64,000 nucleotides of DNA from Asaia prunellae JCM 25354 (GTDB taxonomy: Bacteria; Pseudomonadota; Alphaproteobacteria; Acetobacterales; Acetobacteraceae): positions 1-64,000 of the forward strand of contig NZ_BAJV01000010.1 in the NCBI RefSeq assembly GCF_000613885.1. Direction: 5' to 3'. Below are positions 9,062 through 18,751 of this stretch, one piece after another (position 1 is the stretch's first letter; the number at the start of each line of letters is the position of its first letter). Below the pieces are notes generated by a model. It worked only from the letters and a program-made list of their open reading frames with translations. It searched no databases and was not told the origin of the DNA. A program made the translations under genes and the position numbers.

Positions 9062-12000
9062 ATGACGATGATCGCTGTTCTCGACAAGGTGCCCGGCATA
9101 TCGGATCACCATGCCGCCTTCTTTGAAGCGCTTCGGTGCGCTGGCTTTGCGGGTGAGATCGAGATCGGTCATGATACACGTCTTGTCCATGCTACTGACA
9201 ACTCAATTTATCAGCGTCATCCCGAAGCCGTTGTGTTTCCGAAACACCAGGACGATCTGGTCTGTCTGGCACGCTTGGCGGGGCAGATGGAATGGAGATC
9301 TGTGGTGCTGGCGCCACGCGGTGGCGGAACGGGGACCAATGGTCAGTCTCTGACCGATGGAGTTGTGGTTGATCTCTCCCGGCATATGAACCGTATCCTG
9401 GAGATCAATACTGAAGAAAAATGGGTGCGCGTTGAACCGGGCGTCGTGAAAGATCAGCTCAACGCTGCCATTGCACCACATGGTCTTTTCTTTGCCCCTG
9501 AATTATCGACCTCCAATCGCGCCACGATCGGCGGAATGATCAGTACTGACGCAAGCGGGCAGGGTAGTTGCACCTACGGCAAGACGCGTGATCATGTTCT
9601 GGCGCTTTCCACAGTTCTGCTCGGCGGTGAAATACTACAAAGCGAAAAACTTGATGATGCCGAACTCGCAGCCCGGCGGCAGGGGGGCAGCCGTGTTGCG
9701 CAGATTCATGACTGCGTTGCTGGTATTTACGAGCGGGAAAAAGAGACAATCGGGCAGGTTTTTCCCAAACTTAATCGGTGTCTTACCGGTTATGATCTGT
9801 ATCATCTGCGTGACGATACAGGTCGGTTCGATCTTACTTCCCTGATCTGCGGTTCGGAAGGAACACTGGGTTTTCTGGCAGAGGCAAGGCTCAATCTTCT
9901 TGTCATTCCGCCGCACAGCATATTGGTCAATATCCGCTATGACAGTTTCATGGATGCGCTGCGCGATGCCCGGGCGCTGATCGGTTTCAAGCCTTTATCA
10001 ATCGAAACGATCGATTCCAGGGTGCTGGGTCTGGCCATGCAGGACTTCGTCTGGAATTCGGTTGAAAGCTACTTTCCCGAAGATGAAACCGGTCCTGCCA
10101 GAGGGGTCAATCTGGTTGAATTCGCCGGGCATGATGAAAGGGCCTTGCGTGAGAAGGTGGAGGTTTTTCTCGACCATCTGAGGGGTGATCAGACTGTGTC
10201 GCGTCGCGGGCATACGCTGGCTGAAGGACGCAAGGCTGTGTCGCAGGTTTACGCCATGCGCAAACGGGCTGTTGGCTTGCTGGGAAATGTCCAGGGTGAG
10301 GCCCGTCCACAGCCGTTTGTTGAGGATACGGCGGTCCCACCGGAACGGCTGGCTGATTTTATCGCCGAATTCCGCGCCCTGCTCGACTCCCATGGTCTTG
10401 ATTACGGCATGTTTGGCCATGTCGATGCTGGCGTGCTGCATGTGCGCCCGCTTCTTGATATGCGCCATCCCAAAGACGCAGCCCGTATTCGTCCGCTCAG
10501 TGATGCCGTTTTTGCCCTGACCCGTCGTTATGGTGGGCTTCTTTGGGGAGAACACGGCAAAGGGGTGCGTTCGGAGTATGTTCCCGAGATTTTTGGCTCT
10601 CTTTACCCGTGTCTTCAGCAGATCAAGGCGGCTTTCGATCCGCATGATCAGCTCAATCCCGGCAAGATCGCCGCACCGGAAGCGATCGCCCGTCCTCTTC
10701 TGCGTGTTGATTCCGTACCGATGCGCGGCGCGCAGGACAGGCAGATTCCTGATCCGGTATGGAAGGGCTTTGGCACGGCGATGCATTGCAACGGCAATGG
10801 CGCCTGTTTCAATTACGATCAGGACGATCCGATGTGTCCGTCCTGGAAGGCCACACGCGACAGGCGGTTCTCGCCGAAAGGCCGTGCCTCGCTCCTGCGT
10901 GAATGGCTGCGTCTTCAGGCGGAAGCAGGCAAGGACGTTGGAGCGCTGGAGCAGTCACATCCGTCTCTGGGACAGCGTCTGGGCGCTTTATTCCATCGTC
11001 GGGCCGCCGCACCACGCGATTTTTCACACCAGCTCTACGATAGTCTTGCGACCTGCCTCGCATGCAAATCCTGCACGAGCCAATGCCCGGTCAAGGTAGA
11101 TGTCCCTGATTTCAGGGCACGCTTTCTCAATCTCTACCACCAGCGTTATGCGCGACCGTTACGCGATTATGTGGTGGGTATGATCGAATATACGCTGCCA
11201 CTCATGGCTCGTTTCGCACGGCTCTATAATGCAGGCGCACGGCTCCCTGTTGTCCGGTCGCTTGGCAAACGATTGTTTGGTCTGGTGGATATGCCTTCCA
11301 TGCAGGGGGCAGAGCTGGCTGAGATCTGTCGTATCTGGGAAGTGGAAGCGGCCCGTCCCGAACGGCTGGCAGCGCTTTCGGCAGAAGAAAAAGCGCGCAG
11401 TGTGATACTGATGCCTGATCTGTTCACGCGTCATTTCGAGACACCTCTTATCTGCGCCTTGATCGAGCTAGTGTCGCGATGCGGTTATCAGGTCTACCTG
11501 GCCGAGAGTCTGGCCTGCGGCAAACCTCTGCATGTGCATGGCTTTCTCGGGATGTTTGCCAGTCAGGCACGGCGCAATGCATCATGGCTGCGTGGGCTCG
11601 GCGCATCCGGCGTGTCGATTGTCGGGCTCGATCCGGCCATGACGCTCATTTACCGGCAGGAATACCGCAAGATTGCGGGCATTGAGGCGCTGCCTGCGGT
11701 ATTGTTGCCGCAGGAATTCCTGCTCAAGGCTTTGCCGGAGCGTAATACGCCTGATATCGGCAGGGCCTCCGAGACGCAGCACGTGTTTCTCGGCCACTGC
11801 ACGGAAAAGACCGCGCTCGCCGGCTCGGGCAATGACTGGCAGGCCCTGTTTGCACGCGTGGGCTGAATCTCAGGCTCGAAAAGACAGGGTGTTGCGGCAT
11901 GTCCGGCACCTTCGGTCATGAGGCCCGTAATGCCGAAACCTCACGCGTTATTTTCGAGCAATCCTGGGGAATGCATCTCGATCGGGATAGCAGACAGCGT

Positions 12001-12117
12001 TTTCTGGCCAGTGGCTATTCCTGCCGCAGTCAGGTGAAGCGTTTCAGGGGGATGAAGCTTGATCACCCTCTGGTGGTATTGCTCGAAAGACTTCGAGGTG
12101 AGGCTCTCCAGTCCTGA
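9062..12117 (+). CDS. ydiJ: YdiJ-type FAD/Fe-S D-2-hydroxyacid dehydrogenase (D-2-hydroxyglutarate type), frameshifted
   Basis: A large flavin and iron-sulfur dehydrogenase whose E. coli relative oxidises D-2-hydroxyglutarate. The FAD-binding domain has the motifs TPRGGGTGTNGQ-like (here APRGGGTGTNGQ), APELSTSNRATIGG and TDASGQGS. The FAD-oxidase C domain contains YGMFGHVDAGVLHVRP. Cys-rich Fe-S segments are CNGNGACFNYD and CLACKSCTSQCPVKVDVP. The frame stops at 11866. Adding one G to the G run at 11860-11862 continues it through the missing CCG-type cysteine block TGCCGMSGTFGHE to 12117. The corrected length is 1018 aa, equal to E. coli YdiJ. It stands alone between a small secreted protein and a TonB receptor. 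Confidence 0.9.
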
Positions 12118-12231
12118 GGGACAACGCCTTCAACCCTGACAATAACGTGACATAATCACCACAGAATTTTCAGGCAGACCTCACGGCTGCAGCGATCGAT
12201 TGACAGTTCAGGCCCGAATTTCCTAACGACC

Positions 12232-12268
12232 TTTGGTGCAATTAAGAAACATTATCAATTGCACCAAA
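12232..12268. promoter_or_regulatory. Perfect 12-bp inverted repeat upstream of TonB receptor, possibly overlapping a Fur-like site
   Basis: TTTGGTGCAATT (12232-12243) is perfectly mirrored by AATTGCACCAAA (12257-12268) across a 13-nt AT-rich spacer. It ends 26 nt before the receptor ATG. Read on the minus strand, GATAATG within the repeat begins a stretch matching about 12 of 19 positions of the Fur consensus. It may be an operator for a dimeric regulator, a Fur box, or an mRNA hairpin that covers the leader. Confidence 0.55.
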
Positions 12269-12294
12269 TATCTGTCGTATTATCCGGGAAGACT

Positions 12295-14484
12295 ATGTCC
12301 GCCACGTATCGTGCTACCCTGTACCTGTCTGCGCTTGTCTCGTTTCCCCTGTCCGGGGGTGCCCCGGTCTGGGCTGCAGAACAGAGGCCGGACGCGTCTG
12401 CAAAACCTGCTCAGGGCTTGACCCCGCAAAAACAGGCCGTGTCGAAACAGGCGGCGAATGTGCATGAAACAATCCGCGTTTCAGCCAGACGTAGTGGTTT
12501 TCTGCCTGCAGCAGCGAGCAGCGCAACCAAAACCTCTACGCCGCTTGAACTGACACCACAGAATATCACGGTCATCACGCAGGAGCGTATGAGCGTCCTC
12601 AATGCGCGCAGCCTTTCCGAGGCGGTACGTTATGCGGCTGGCGTGTCCGATTACGGATCGAAGGACGACCCTCGCGGCTATTTCGGAACGATCCGTGGTT
12701 TTACGCCCGATATCTATCTCGATGGCACGCGTGCGCCCGATGCCAGTACCTCGCAGAGTTTCAGCATAGAGCCCTGGGGACTGGAGGAAATGGACGTACT
12801 GCGCGGCGCGTCTTCCGCCCTGTATGGGTCAGGGCAGTTGGGGGGCATCATCAATGCTGTCAGTAAGCGTCCTCATCCGGATCAGGTGAACGAACTCGAT
12901 TTCCAGACCGGATCTTACGGGCGCGTTCAGGGAGCGGTGGATGTCGGTGGGGCGCTCAATAGCCGCAAGACACTGCTCTGGCGTTTCAACGGGTTAATCC
13001 GCAAATCCGATACCTATGCAAGGAATATTAAGAATAACGAGATCTACGTCGCGCCATCCCTGAGTTGGCGTCCTGACGACAAGACGATCGCCACCCTGCT
13101 GACCAGCTTCGAGCAGCTCGATGCCGGTTCAACGGCACAGTTCCTGCCTGCACGCGGCACGGTCCTGCCTTCGAAATGGGGGCAGATCGCCCGTAATTTT
13201 CTGAGCAGCGATGCCGATTATGACGTGTATTCCAAACGACAGGCGGCGGTGGGTTATAATCTGGTGCGTCATATCCTGCCGAACTGGACGATTACGCAGA
13301 ACATGCGTTACGCGCATCTCGACGTGCTTTACCGCTTTGTCACTACCTCGTCTCTTTCGGCTGACCAAAAGAGCATCAACCGCACGGCGTTGAACCAGCA
13401 GGGTAATTACAACAACGTCACGCTTGATACGCGCTCTGACGTAGTGTTCCGTACCGGCCCGATCCACCATGAAATTCTGACGGGTATCGATTTTCGCAGT
13501 GATTTTCTGGCCAATCGTCGTGGCCAGCGTGCAGCCCCCGCGCTCAATCTCTACACGCCGGTTTATCGCGCCATTACCTGGCCCGGCTATGCCACCACTA
13601 CCAGTACCAACGAGACCGAAACCGACACGGGGATCTATGCGCAGGAACAGGCCAACTGGCAGCGCTGGTATCTTACCCTGTCAGGCCGTGGTGATTTCAC
13701 CGAAAGCATGACGGTGAATAACCTGACCAGCGTCCACACGCCGCAGAACAACAATGCCTTCACAGGGCGTGTCGGGCTGGTTTACCAGTCGGCCATCGGG
13801 CTGAACCCTTATGTTTCCTACGCCACCTCGTTCCAGCCTCAGGTCGGCACGACATTTGCCGGGGCAGCTTTCGTACCAACGACGGGCAAGCAGATCGAGG
13901 CCGGTTTGAAATACAAGCCCGTCACTCCGTTGCGTGGTGTTGATGATTTCATGCTCACGGCCGACTTCTTCAATCTGGTGCAGGATAATGTCCTGACCGC
14001 CGATCCGAATAATACGTCCTTCAGCGTGCAGACCGGGCGACAGAGAACGCGCGGTTTCGAGTTTGAAGGGGTGGGTCGTCTGCCTTACAAGATCGATTTC
14101 ATTGCAAGCTTCACCTATCAGGACCCGCGTGTTCTGAAGTCGAACACGGTAAGCCAGATCGGGCAGCGGCCTGTCGCTATTCCCTCGCATATGGCCTCGT
14201 TCTTTCTGAAGCGCGATATCGCTTTCTCGGCGCTGTGGCAGGCTGGGCTTGGGGCGGGTATGCGCTATACGGGCAATACAGCGGGATCCATTCCCCTGAC
14301 CTTTACCGTGCCGTCGCAGCTGGTCTGGGATCTTCAGGCCCATATTGACCGTGGTCGCACACGCATCCAGTTCAATGGCACCAATATTGCCAATCGCAGA
14401 TATGTTGCGATGTGCACACGTGACGTTGCCTGCGCATGGGCGCCGGGTCGAGCCGTATTCGTTACCCTGTCACAGCGCTGGTAA
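12295..14484 (+). CDS. TonB-dependent siderophore-type outer-membrane receptor
   Basis: A 729-aa outer-membrane receptor for ferric siderophore or a similar ligand. A signal peptide lies at residues 1-30 (cleavage near VWA). The plug domain begins with TPLELTPQNITVITQERM, and has the plug signatures DIYLDGTRAPD and LRGASSALYGSGQLGGIIN. A beta-barrel follows, ending NIANRRYVAMC and the aromatic C-terminus SQRW typical of barrel insertion. Cys residues near the end (MCTRDVACAW) recur in the second receptor of this window at 60.1 kb. The ATG at 12295 is chosen because the signal peptide begins there. No transporter or regulator gene adjoins it. Ligand unknown. Confidence 0.9.
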   Translation: MSATYRATLYLSALVSFPLSGGAPVWAAEQRPDASAKPAQGLTPQKQAVSKQAANVHETIRVSARRSGFLPAAASSATKTSTPLELTPQNITVITQERMSVLNARSLSEAVRYAAGVSDYGSKDDPRGYFGTIRGFTPDIYLDGTRAPDASTSQSFSIEPWGLEEMDVLRGASSALYGSGQLGGIINAVSKRPHPDQVNELDFQTGSYGRVQGAVDVGGALNSRKTLLWRFNGLIRKSDTYARNIKNNEIYVAPSLSWRPDDKTIATLLTSFEQLDAGSTAQFLPARGTVLPSKWGQIARNFLSSDADYDVYSKRQAAVGYNLVRHILPNWTITQNMRYAHLDVLYRFVTTSSLSADQKSINRTALNQQGNYNNVTLDTRSDVVFRTGPIHHEILTGIDFRSDFLANRRGQRAAPALNLYTPVYRAITWPGYATTTSTNETETDTGIYAQEQANWQRWYLTLSGRGDFTESMTVNNLTSVHTPQNNNAFTGRVGLVYQSAIGLNPYVSYATSFQPQVGTTFAGAAFVPTTGKQIEAGLKYKPVTPLRGVDDFMLTADFFNLVQDNVLTADPNNTSFSVQTGRQRTRGFEFEGVGRLPYKIDFIASFTYQDPRVLKSNTVSQIGQRPVAIPSHMASFFLKRDIAFSALWQAGLGAGMRYTGNTAGSIPLTFTVPSQLVWDLQAHIDRGRTRIQFNGTNIANRRYVAMCTRDVACAWAPGRAVFVTLSQRW

Positions 14485-14514
14485 GGCGCTGCGACAGGGA
14501 AGCAAGACGGATAA

Positions 14515-15948
14515 TCAGGAGTGTGACAGGAAATCACCCGTATTAAGGCTGCGCTCGATATCCTCGAGCGAGCGGCCTTTCGTTTCGGGAATGCAGCGGC
14601 GAATGAAAAGCCAGCCAAGGCTTGTCAGTCCGGCGAAGAGAATGAATGTACCTGAAACTCCCATGATCTCGATGATTGACAGCGTGAGCATCGAGATCAG
14701 CAGGTCGAAAGACCAGTGTGAGACCGTAACCAGCCCCATTCCCTTGCCACGTACGGAGAGCGGAAAGACCTCAGCGCCGACAAGCCAGAGCGAGGCATTG
14801 ATGCTGCCCAGTGTGCAAAGCACATAGAGCAGCAGCCCGGCTACAGCGAGGCTCTTGCCGATGCCTTGCGGATCGCCACCGAAAAAGACGAAGGCCAGCA
14901 GGATCAGGGCGAGAACGGAGCCAGGGAGGACCCGCAACATGAGGCGACGGCGCCCCCAGTGGTCGACGGCCCAGAAGCCGAAAATCGTGGCTACCGTGAT
15001 GGTTACGCCGATGGCGATGGAAATCAGAAGGGCCGAATTACGGTCGAACCCGGCGCCAGCCAGAATGGTCGGGGCATAGGTGAGTACCGCGTTCGTGCCC
15101 GTCACCTGGCTGAACATCGCAAGCCCTGTCCCGGCAATAAGAGCGGGGCGCAGGCGCTTTGAAAAGAGCAGTTTCCAGCTTCCACGCTGCCCGGCCGCAT
15201 CATGAATTTCAGCCATTTCGGCTTCCGGGTTTTCCTCCGGGCCGCGCAGGCTGCGTAAAATGGCGAGAGCCTCGTCTTTTCGGCCTTTTGACGCCAGAAA
15301 ACGTGGGCTTTCCGGTAGAAAAATCAGGCCTATGAGAAGCATTAGCGCGGGAACAGCACCAAGCAGAAACATCATGCGCCAGTCGCCACCCCGGCTGAGC
15401 AGGCGAAGCAGCAGCGGGTTATCGCTGAGTGCCCAACCGATGAGCGATGACACCAGAACACCGCCGACAATGGCGAGCTGAAACAGCAATACCAGCCTGC
15501 CACGTCGGGCAGCGGGAGCCAATTCGGCAATATAGACCGGTACGATCTGGCTCGCCCCGCCAACAGCGAGGCCCAGAATAATACGCATGATGGTCAGTTC
15601 GGCTGGTGACATGGCCATGGCCGAACCGACGGACCCGAGCAGGAACAGCGCTCCTGCAAACCCTACCAGAGGCCGCCGACCCAGACGATCGGAGAGTGGT
15701 CCGGCACCAATACAGCCCAGAAGAGCCCCACCAACCATACCGGCAGCAATGGCCTGCTTGCCGAACGTATCGAGTGTAAAACTGTCGCCGAGGGTCAGGA
15801 GTGCGGCCGAGATGATACCCTGATCATAGCCGAACAGGACGCCAGCCAGCCCGGCCACGCAAGAGGCAATGAAAACCCTCCTTTGTCCTGTTGCCGAAAG
15901 AGCAGGGCTGGTCCTGCGTGAGGCAGGCAGGGGGGCGGCCAAAGTCAT
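14515..15948 (-). CDS. Sugar-porter (SP) family MFS transporter, possible polyol or hexose/H+ symporter
   Basis: A 477-aa, 12-TM major facilitator of the sugar porter family. The family marks are present: GYDQGIISAALLTL after TM1, DRLGRRPLVG, PESPRFLASKGR at the central loop, DHWGRRRLM and the terminal PETKGRSLEDIE. The start is the ATG at 15948. It is convergent with the TonB receptor (30 nt apart). About 60 bp upstream of the start lies an element (16007-16047) nearly identical to the one in front of the DeoR/tagatose-kinase cluster at 51.8 kb. This makes a polyol such as galactitol or sorbitol, or tagatose, the inferred substrate. Family assignment is firm; substrate is inference. Confidence 0.9.
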   Translation of the reverse strand: MTLAAPLPASRRTSPALSATGQRRVFIASCVAGLAGVLFGYDQGIISAALLTLGDSFTLDTFGKQAIAAGMVGGALLGCIGAGPLSDRLGRRPLVGFAGALFLLGSVGSAMAMSPAELTIMRIILGLAVGGASQIVPVYIAELAPAARRGRLVLLFQLAIVGGVLVSSLIGWALSDNPLLLRLLSRGGDWRMMFLLGAVPALMLLIGLIFLPESPRFLASKGRKDEALAILRSLRGPEENPEAEMAEIHDAAGQRGSWKLLFSKRLRPALIAGTGLAMFSQVTGTNAVLTYAPTILAGAGFDRNSALLISIAIGVTITVATIFGFWAVDHWGRRRLMLRVLPGSVLALILLAFVFFGGDPQGIGKSLAVAGLLLYVLCTLGSINASLWLVGAEVFPLSVRGKGMGLVTVSHWSFDLLISMLTLSIIEIMGVSGTFILFAGLTSLGWLFIRRCIPETKGRSLEDIERSLNTGDFLSHS

Positions 15949-16006
15949 GATGAGTTCTCATCCCAGTCGAAAGGTTACGGTTCGGCTCTGGAAAGAGTGG
16001 GAGATA

Positions 16007-16047
16007 GTCTTGCATTTCGAAAGACAAGTTTTCGTGCTGAAAGATAT
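16007..16047. promoter_or_regulatory. Operator-like element upstream of MFS transporter, copy 2
   Basis: Begins GTCTT, contains TTTCGAAAG, then AGTTTTCGT and GAAAGATA. Aligned without gaps to 51836-51875, 31 of 40 positions agree. The outer half-sites TTTCGAAA and GAAAGATA are kept while the spacer edges differ. It lies 59 bp upstream of the transporter start, in a typical operator/promoter position. It is probably bound by the DeoR-type regulator encoded at 51884. Confidence 0.65.
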
Positions 16048-16158
16048 CGTCTGACCGATCTACGTCGAAACGAGCGTCCCATCAGTATTTTATCATGAGA
16101 GCATCTAATATCACTTTTATGTGTGATTTTGTATCAATGGTGTGTTTTGCCGTATCGC

Positions 16159-18687
16159 TCAGTGATCCGGGCGTCGCCTTGGCGGTGGCGGGCTCGCCAG
16201 CGCCGGGTTTTCCGGCCAGTCATGGCGGGGGTAGCGGCCGCGCATGTCGCGTCGCATATCTGGCCAGCCTGTCTGCCAGAACGTCGCGATATCGGCGGTG
16301 ATGGCTTGTGGTCTTCCTGCCGGTGAAAGCAGAGCGAATTGCAGCTTTACCTTGCCATGAGCGATGCGTGGCGTTTCTTTCAGACCATAGAAAGCCTGCG
16401 CTCGAGCGGAAATGGTCGGGATTGGCTCGCGATAATCGATTGAGGGCGCGGCACCCGGCAGGGCAAGACTTGTCGGTAATTCCTGATCAAGGCGTTTCAG
16501 CTGGGCATAATCGAGCCTCTGGCGCAGTAGCGACAGCAGATCGAGTGCCTGGATCTGCGAAATCCTGGTCATGCCGTCGATATAGGGCAGCAGCCAGTCT
16601 TCAAGCGTGGCTGCGAGGGTTTCGTCATCGGCCGCAGGCAGGGTCTCGTCGAGATGGAGGCGTGCTAGAGCAAGACGGGCGCGGAACTGCTGACAGGCTT
16701 CGCTCCAGTTAAGGCTGCCTGACAGATCGGCACGGATGCGCGAAAGTAGCAGGGACCGGATTTCTTCCGGATCGGCCGGGGCTGATCGATCGCGCAGCAC
16801 CAGCCCACCAAGGCGCAGTCTTCTGCGGGCAATAACGTTACCTGTTGCCGTGTCGAGGGCCGTTTCGACCTGTTCTTCCGTTCTTGCGAGCAGGGTCGGG
16901 GGCAAAGTGTCGAGGTCGAGCGGTGCGGCCAGACAGATTTCTGTAGCGGTGCGCGTATGCAGTGATGGCGCGACGAGCAGTTTCTCACGTGCCAGCGGGT
17001 CGATGGCGCTGAGCCTTGCCGAGCCGCCTCCAGCCAGACGATAGCGGCCCGTTTCACCCGAGGCCATGGCAACCCGATCAGGGAAACCTGCTGCAAGAAG
17101 GGCTGCGGTACAGTCCGGATCAGGAGGCAGGCGCTGCGACAGGCCAAGACGTCTTTGATAGCGCTGGCTCGACTGGCGTATGCGCGCAAGACTCGCCCTG
17201 TCGGCTGCAGGATGATGCTCGGCTCCTTCTATCAGGGCGAGGCGCGACTGGATATCGGCTTGGATCGCAGGCGCGCGCTGTCCTGGTATGGGGCGCGGCC
17301 GCAACGGGTCGCGTTCTTCGAGCAGGGCAGCAAGTGCGGCGGCAGTGGCTTTTTCAACGGGTGTGCGGGCTGCGCACATCATGGCAGCCAGACGCGGCTG
17401 AGCACCCAGACGAGCCATGGCAGTACCGAGTGGTGTGACCCTTCCTGCCTTGTCCAGTCCACCAAGGGTCTGCAATAGGGCGATGGCGGCCTGTCTTGCC
17501 CCTGAGGGCGGGGCATCGAGCAGAGGAAGAGCATCGGGTTGTGTACCCATGATTTCCTGCCATGAGGCAGTATCAAGACAATGCCCTGCCAGATCGCTAC
17601 TCAGGATTTCCGGCAGATCATGCTGGATCATGGCGCGCCCGGTGGCCTCGGTCCATAAACGCAGAGCGATGCCAGGTGCCTCGCGTCCCGCTCGGCCTGC
17701 GCGCTGTGTGGCCGTGGCGCGTGAGATTCTCACTGTTTCCAGTCGCGAAAGTCCTGAGCCGACATCGAGACGCGGTTCACGACGAAAGCCGCCATCAACA
17801 ACCAGACGGACGCCTGGTACCGTCAGTGAAGTTTCGGCGATGGAAGTTGCCAGTACGACCTTGCGTCTGTCGGACGGTTTGAGAGCCAGGTCCTGCTCTT
17901 TTGTATCCAGTTCGCCATAGAGCGGGAGAATCAATGCATCCAGCCCGGCAAGGGCTGCGGCACAACGTCTGATTTCGGCAACACCCGGAAGAAAGGCCAG
18001 AAGATCGCCTTCTTCTTCAGCCATCATTCCGCGGATGCTCCGGGCCACGAGCTCTGGCAATTCACGCAAGGCGGTGAGATCGCGCTTGGTATGACGAATA
18101 TCGAGAGGGAAGGCCCGGCCTTCACTTTCGACAAGGGCACCATCGAGCAGGGTCGTGAAAGCGCGTCCATCTGTTGTGGCCGACATGGCGACAAGGCGCA
18201 GTTCAGGCCTGAGAGTGCGTTGCAGATCGAGTGCAAAGGCCAGTGCCGTATCGAGATCGAGAGAGCGCTCATGCACTTCGTCAAACAGAATGGCGCCCAC
18301 GCCTTCAAGAAGCGGGTCAGTCAGCAGGCGACGCAACAAAAGCCCTTCCGTCACGACCTCGATACGGGTGGTGGCGCAGACGGCAGAGTCCGTGCGTGTG
18401 CGGTACCCGACTGTTCTACCGGTTTCTTCTCCCAGCAGAGACGCCATGCGATGGGCGGCACCTCGCACAGCCACGCGACGCGGCTCCACCACCAGCAGCC
18501 TGTCGTCTTTACGCCAGGGGGCTTGTAAAAGATGAAGCGGCACCAAAGTCGTCTTCCCTGCGCCGGGTGGAGCGACCAGCACCGCATTGCGGCCTGAAGC
18601 CAGTACGTCCTGTAATTCAGGCAGGGCGGCCGAGACAGGAAGAACGGGAAGCAAAATGAGATTGGCGGGTAATACTGGACCGGTCAT
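16159..18687 (-). CDS. hrpB: ATP-dependent helicase HrpB
   Basis: An 842-aa DEAH-box helicase. Motifs: Walker A APPGAGKTT (residues 39-47), VVEPRRVAVRGAAHRMA, DEAH-type box LFDEVHERSLD, motif III MSATTDG, and motif VI TQRAGRAGREAPG. The HrpB-specific C-terminal domain ends GRYPRHDWPENPA. The ATG at 18687 (MTGPVLPANL) is chosen because the helicase domain begins soon after and the upstream in-frame extension overlaps the divergent dsbD promoter. The length fits E. coli HrpB (about 809 aa). RNA or DNA remodelling; precise role in the cell unclear. Divergent from dsbD, 64 nt apart. Confidence 0.93.
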   Translation of the reverse strand: MTGPVLPANLILLPVLPVSAALPELQDVLASGRNAVLVAPPGAGKTTLVPLHLLQAPWRKDDRLLVVEPRRVAVRGAAHRMASLLGEETGRTVGYRTRTDSAVCATTRIEVVTEGLLLRRLLTDPLLEGVGAILFDEVHERSLDLDTALAFALDLQRTLRPELRLVAMSATTDGRAFTTLLDGALVESEGRAFPLDIRHTKRDLTALRELPELVARSIRGMMAEEEGDLLAFLPGVAEIRRCAAALAGLDALILPLYGELDTKEQDLALKPSDRRKVVLATSIAETSLTVPGVRLVVDGGFRREPRLDVGSGLSRLETVRISRATATQRAGRAGREAPGIALRLWTEATGRAMIQHDLPEILSSDLAGHCLDTASWQEIMGTQPDALPLLDAPPSGARQAAIALLQTLGGLDKAGRVTPLGTAMARLGAQPRLAAMMCAARTPVEKATAAALAALLEERDPLRPRPIPGQRAPAIQADIQSRLALIEGAEHHPAADRASLARIRQSSQRYQRRLGLSQRLPPDPDCTAALLAAGFPDRVAMASGETGRYRLAGGGSARLSAIDPLAREKLLVAPSLHTRTATEICLAAPLDLDTLPPTLLARTEEQVETALDTATGNVIARRRLRLGGLVLRDRSAPADPEEIRSLLLSRIRADLSGSLNWSEACQQFRARLALARLHLDETLPAADDETLAATLEDWLLPYIDGMTRISQIQALDLLSLLRQRLDYAQLKRLDQELPTSLALPGAAPSIDYREPIPTISARAQAFYGLKETPRIAHGKVKLQFALLSPAGRPQAITADIATFWQTGWPDMRRDMRGRYPRHDWPENPALASPPPPRRRPDH

Positions 18688-18751
18688 AATGACCTCTATG
18701 GCGCGTCCCTGGGGCGGTCGGCAATTCTCTTCTAACGATGCGATCGGTCTG

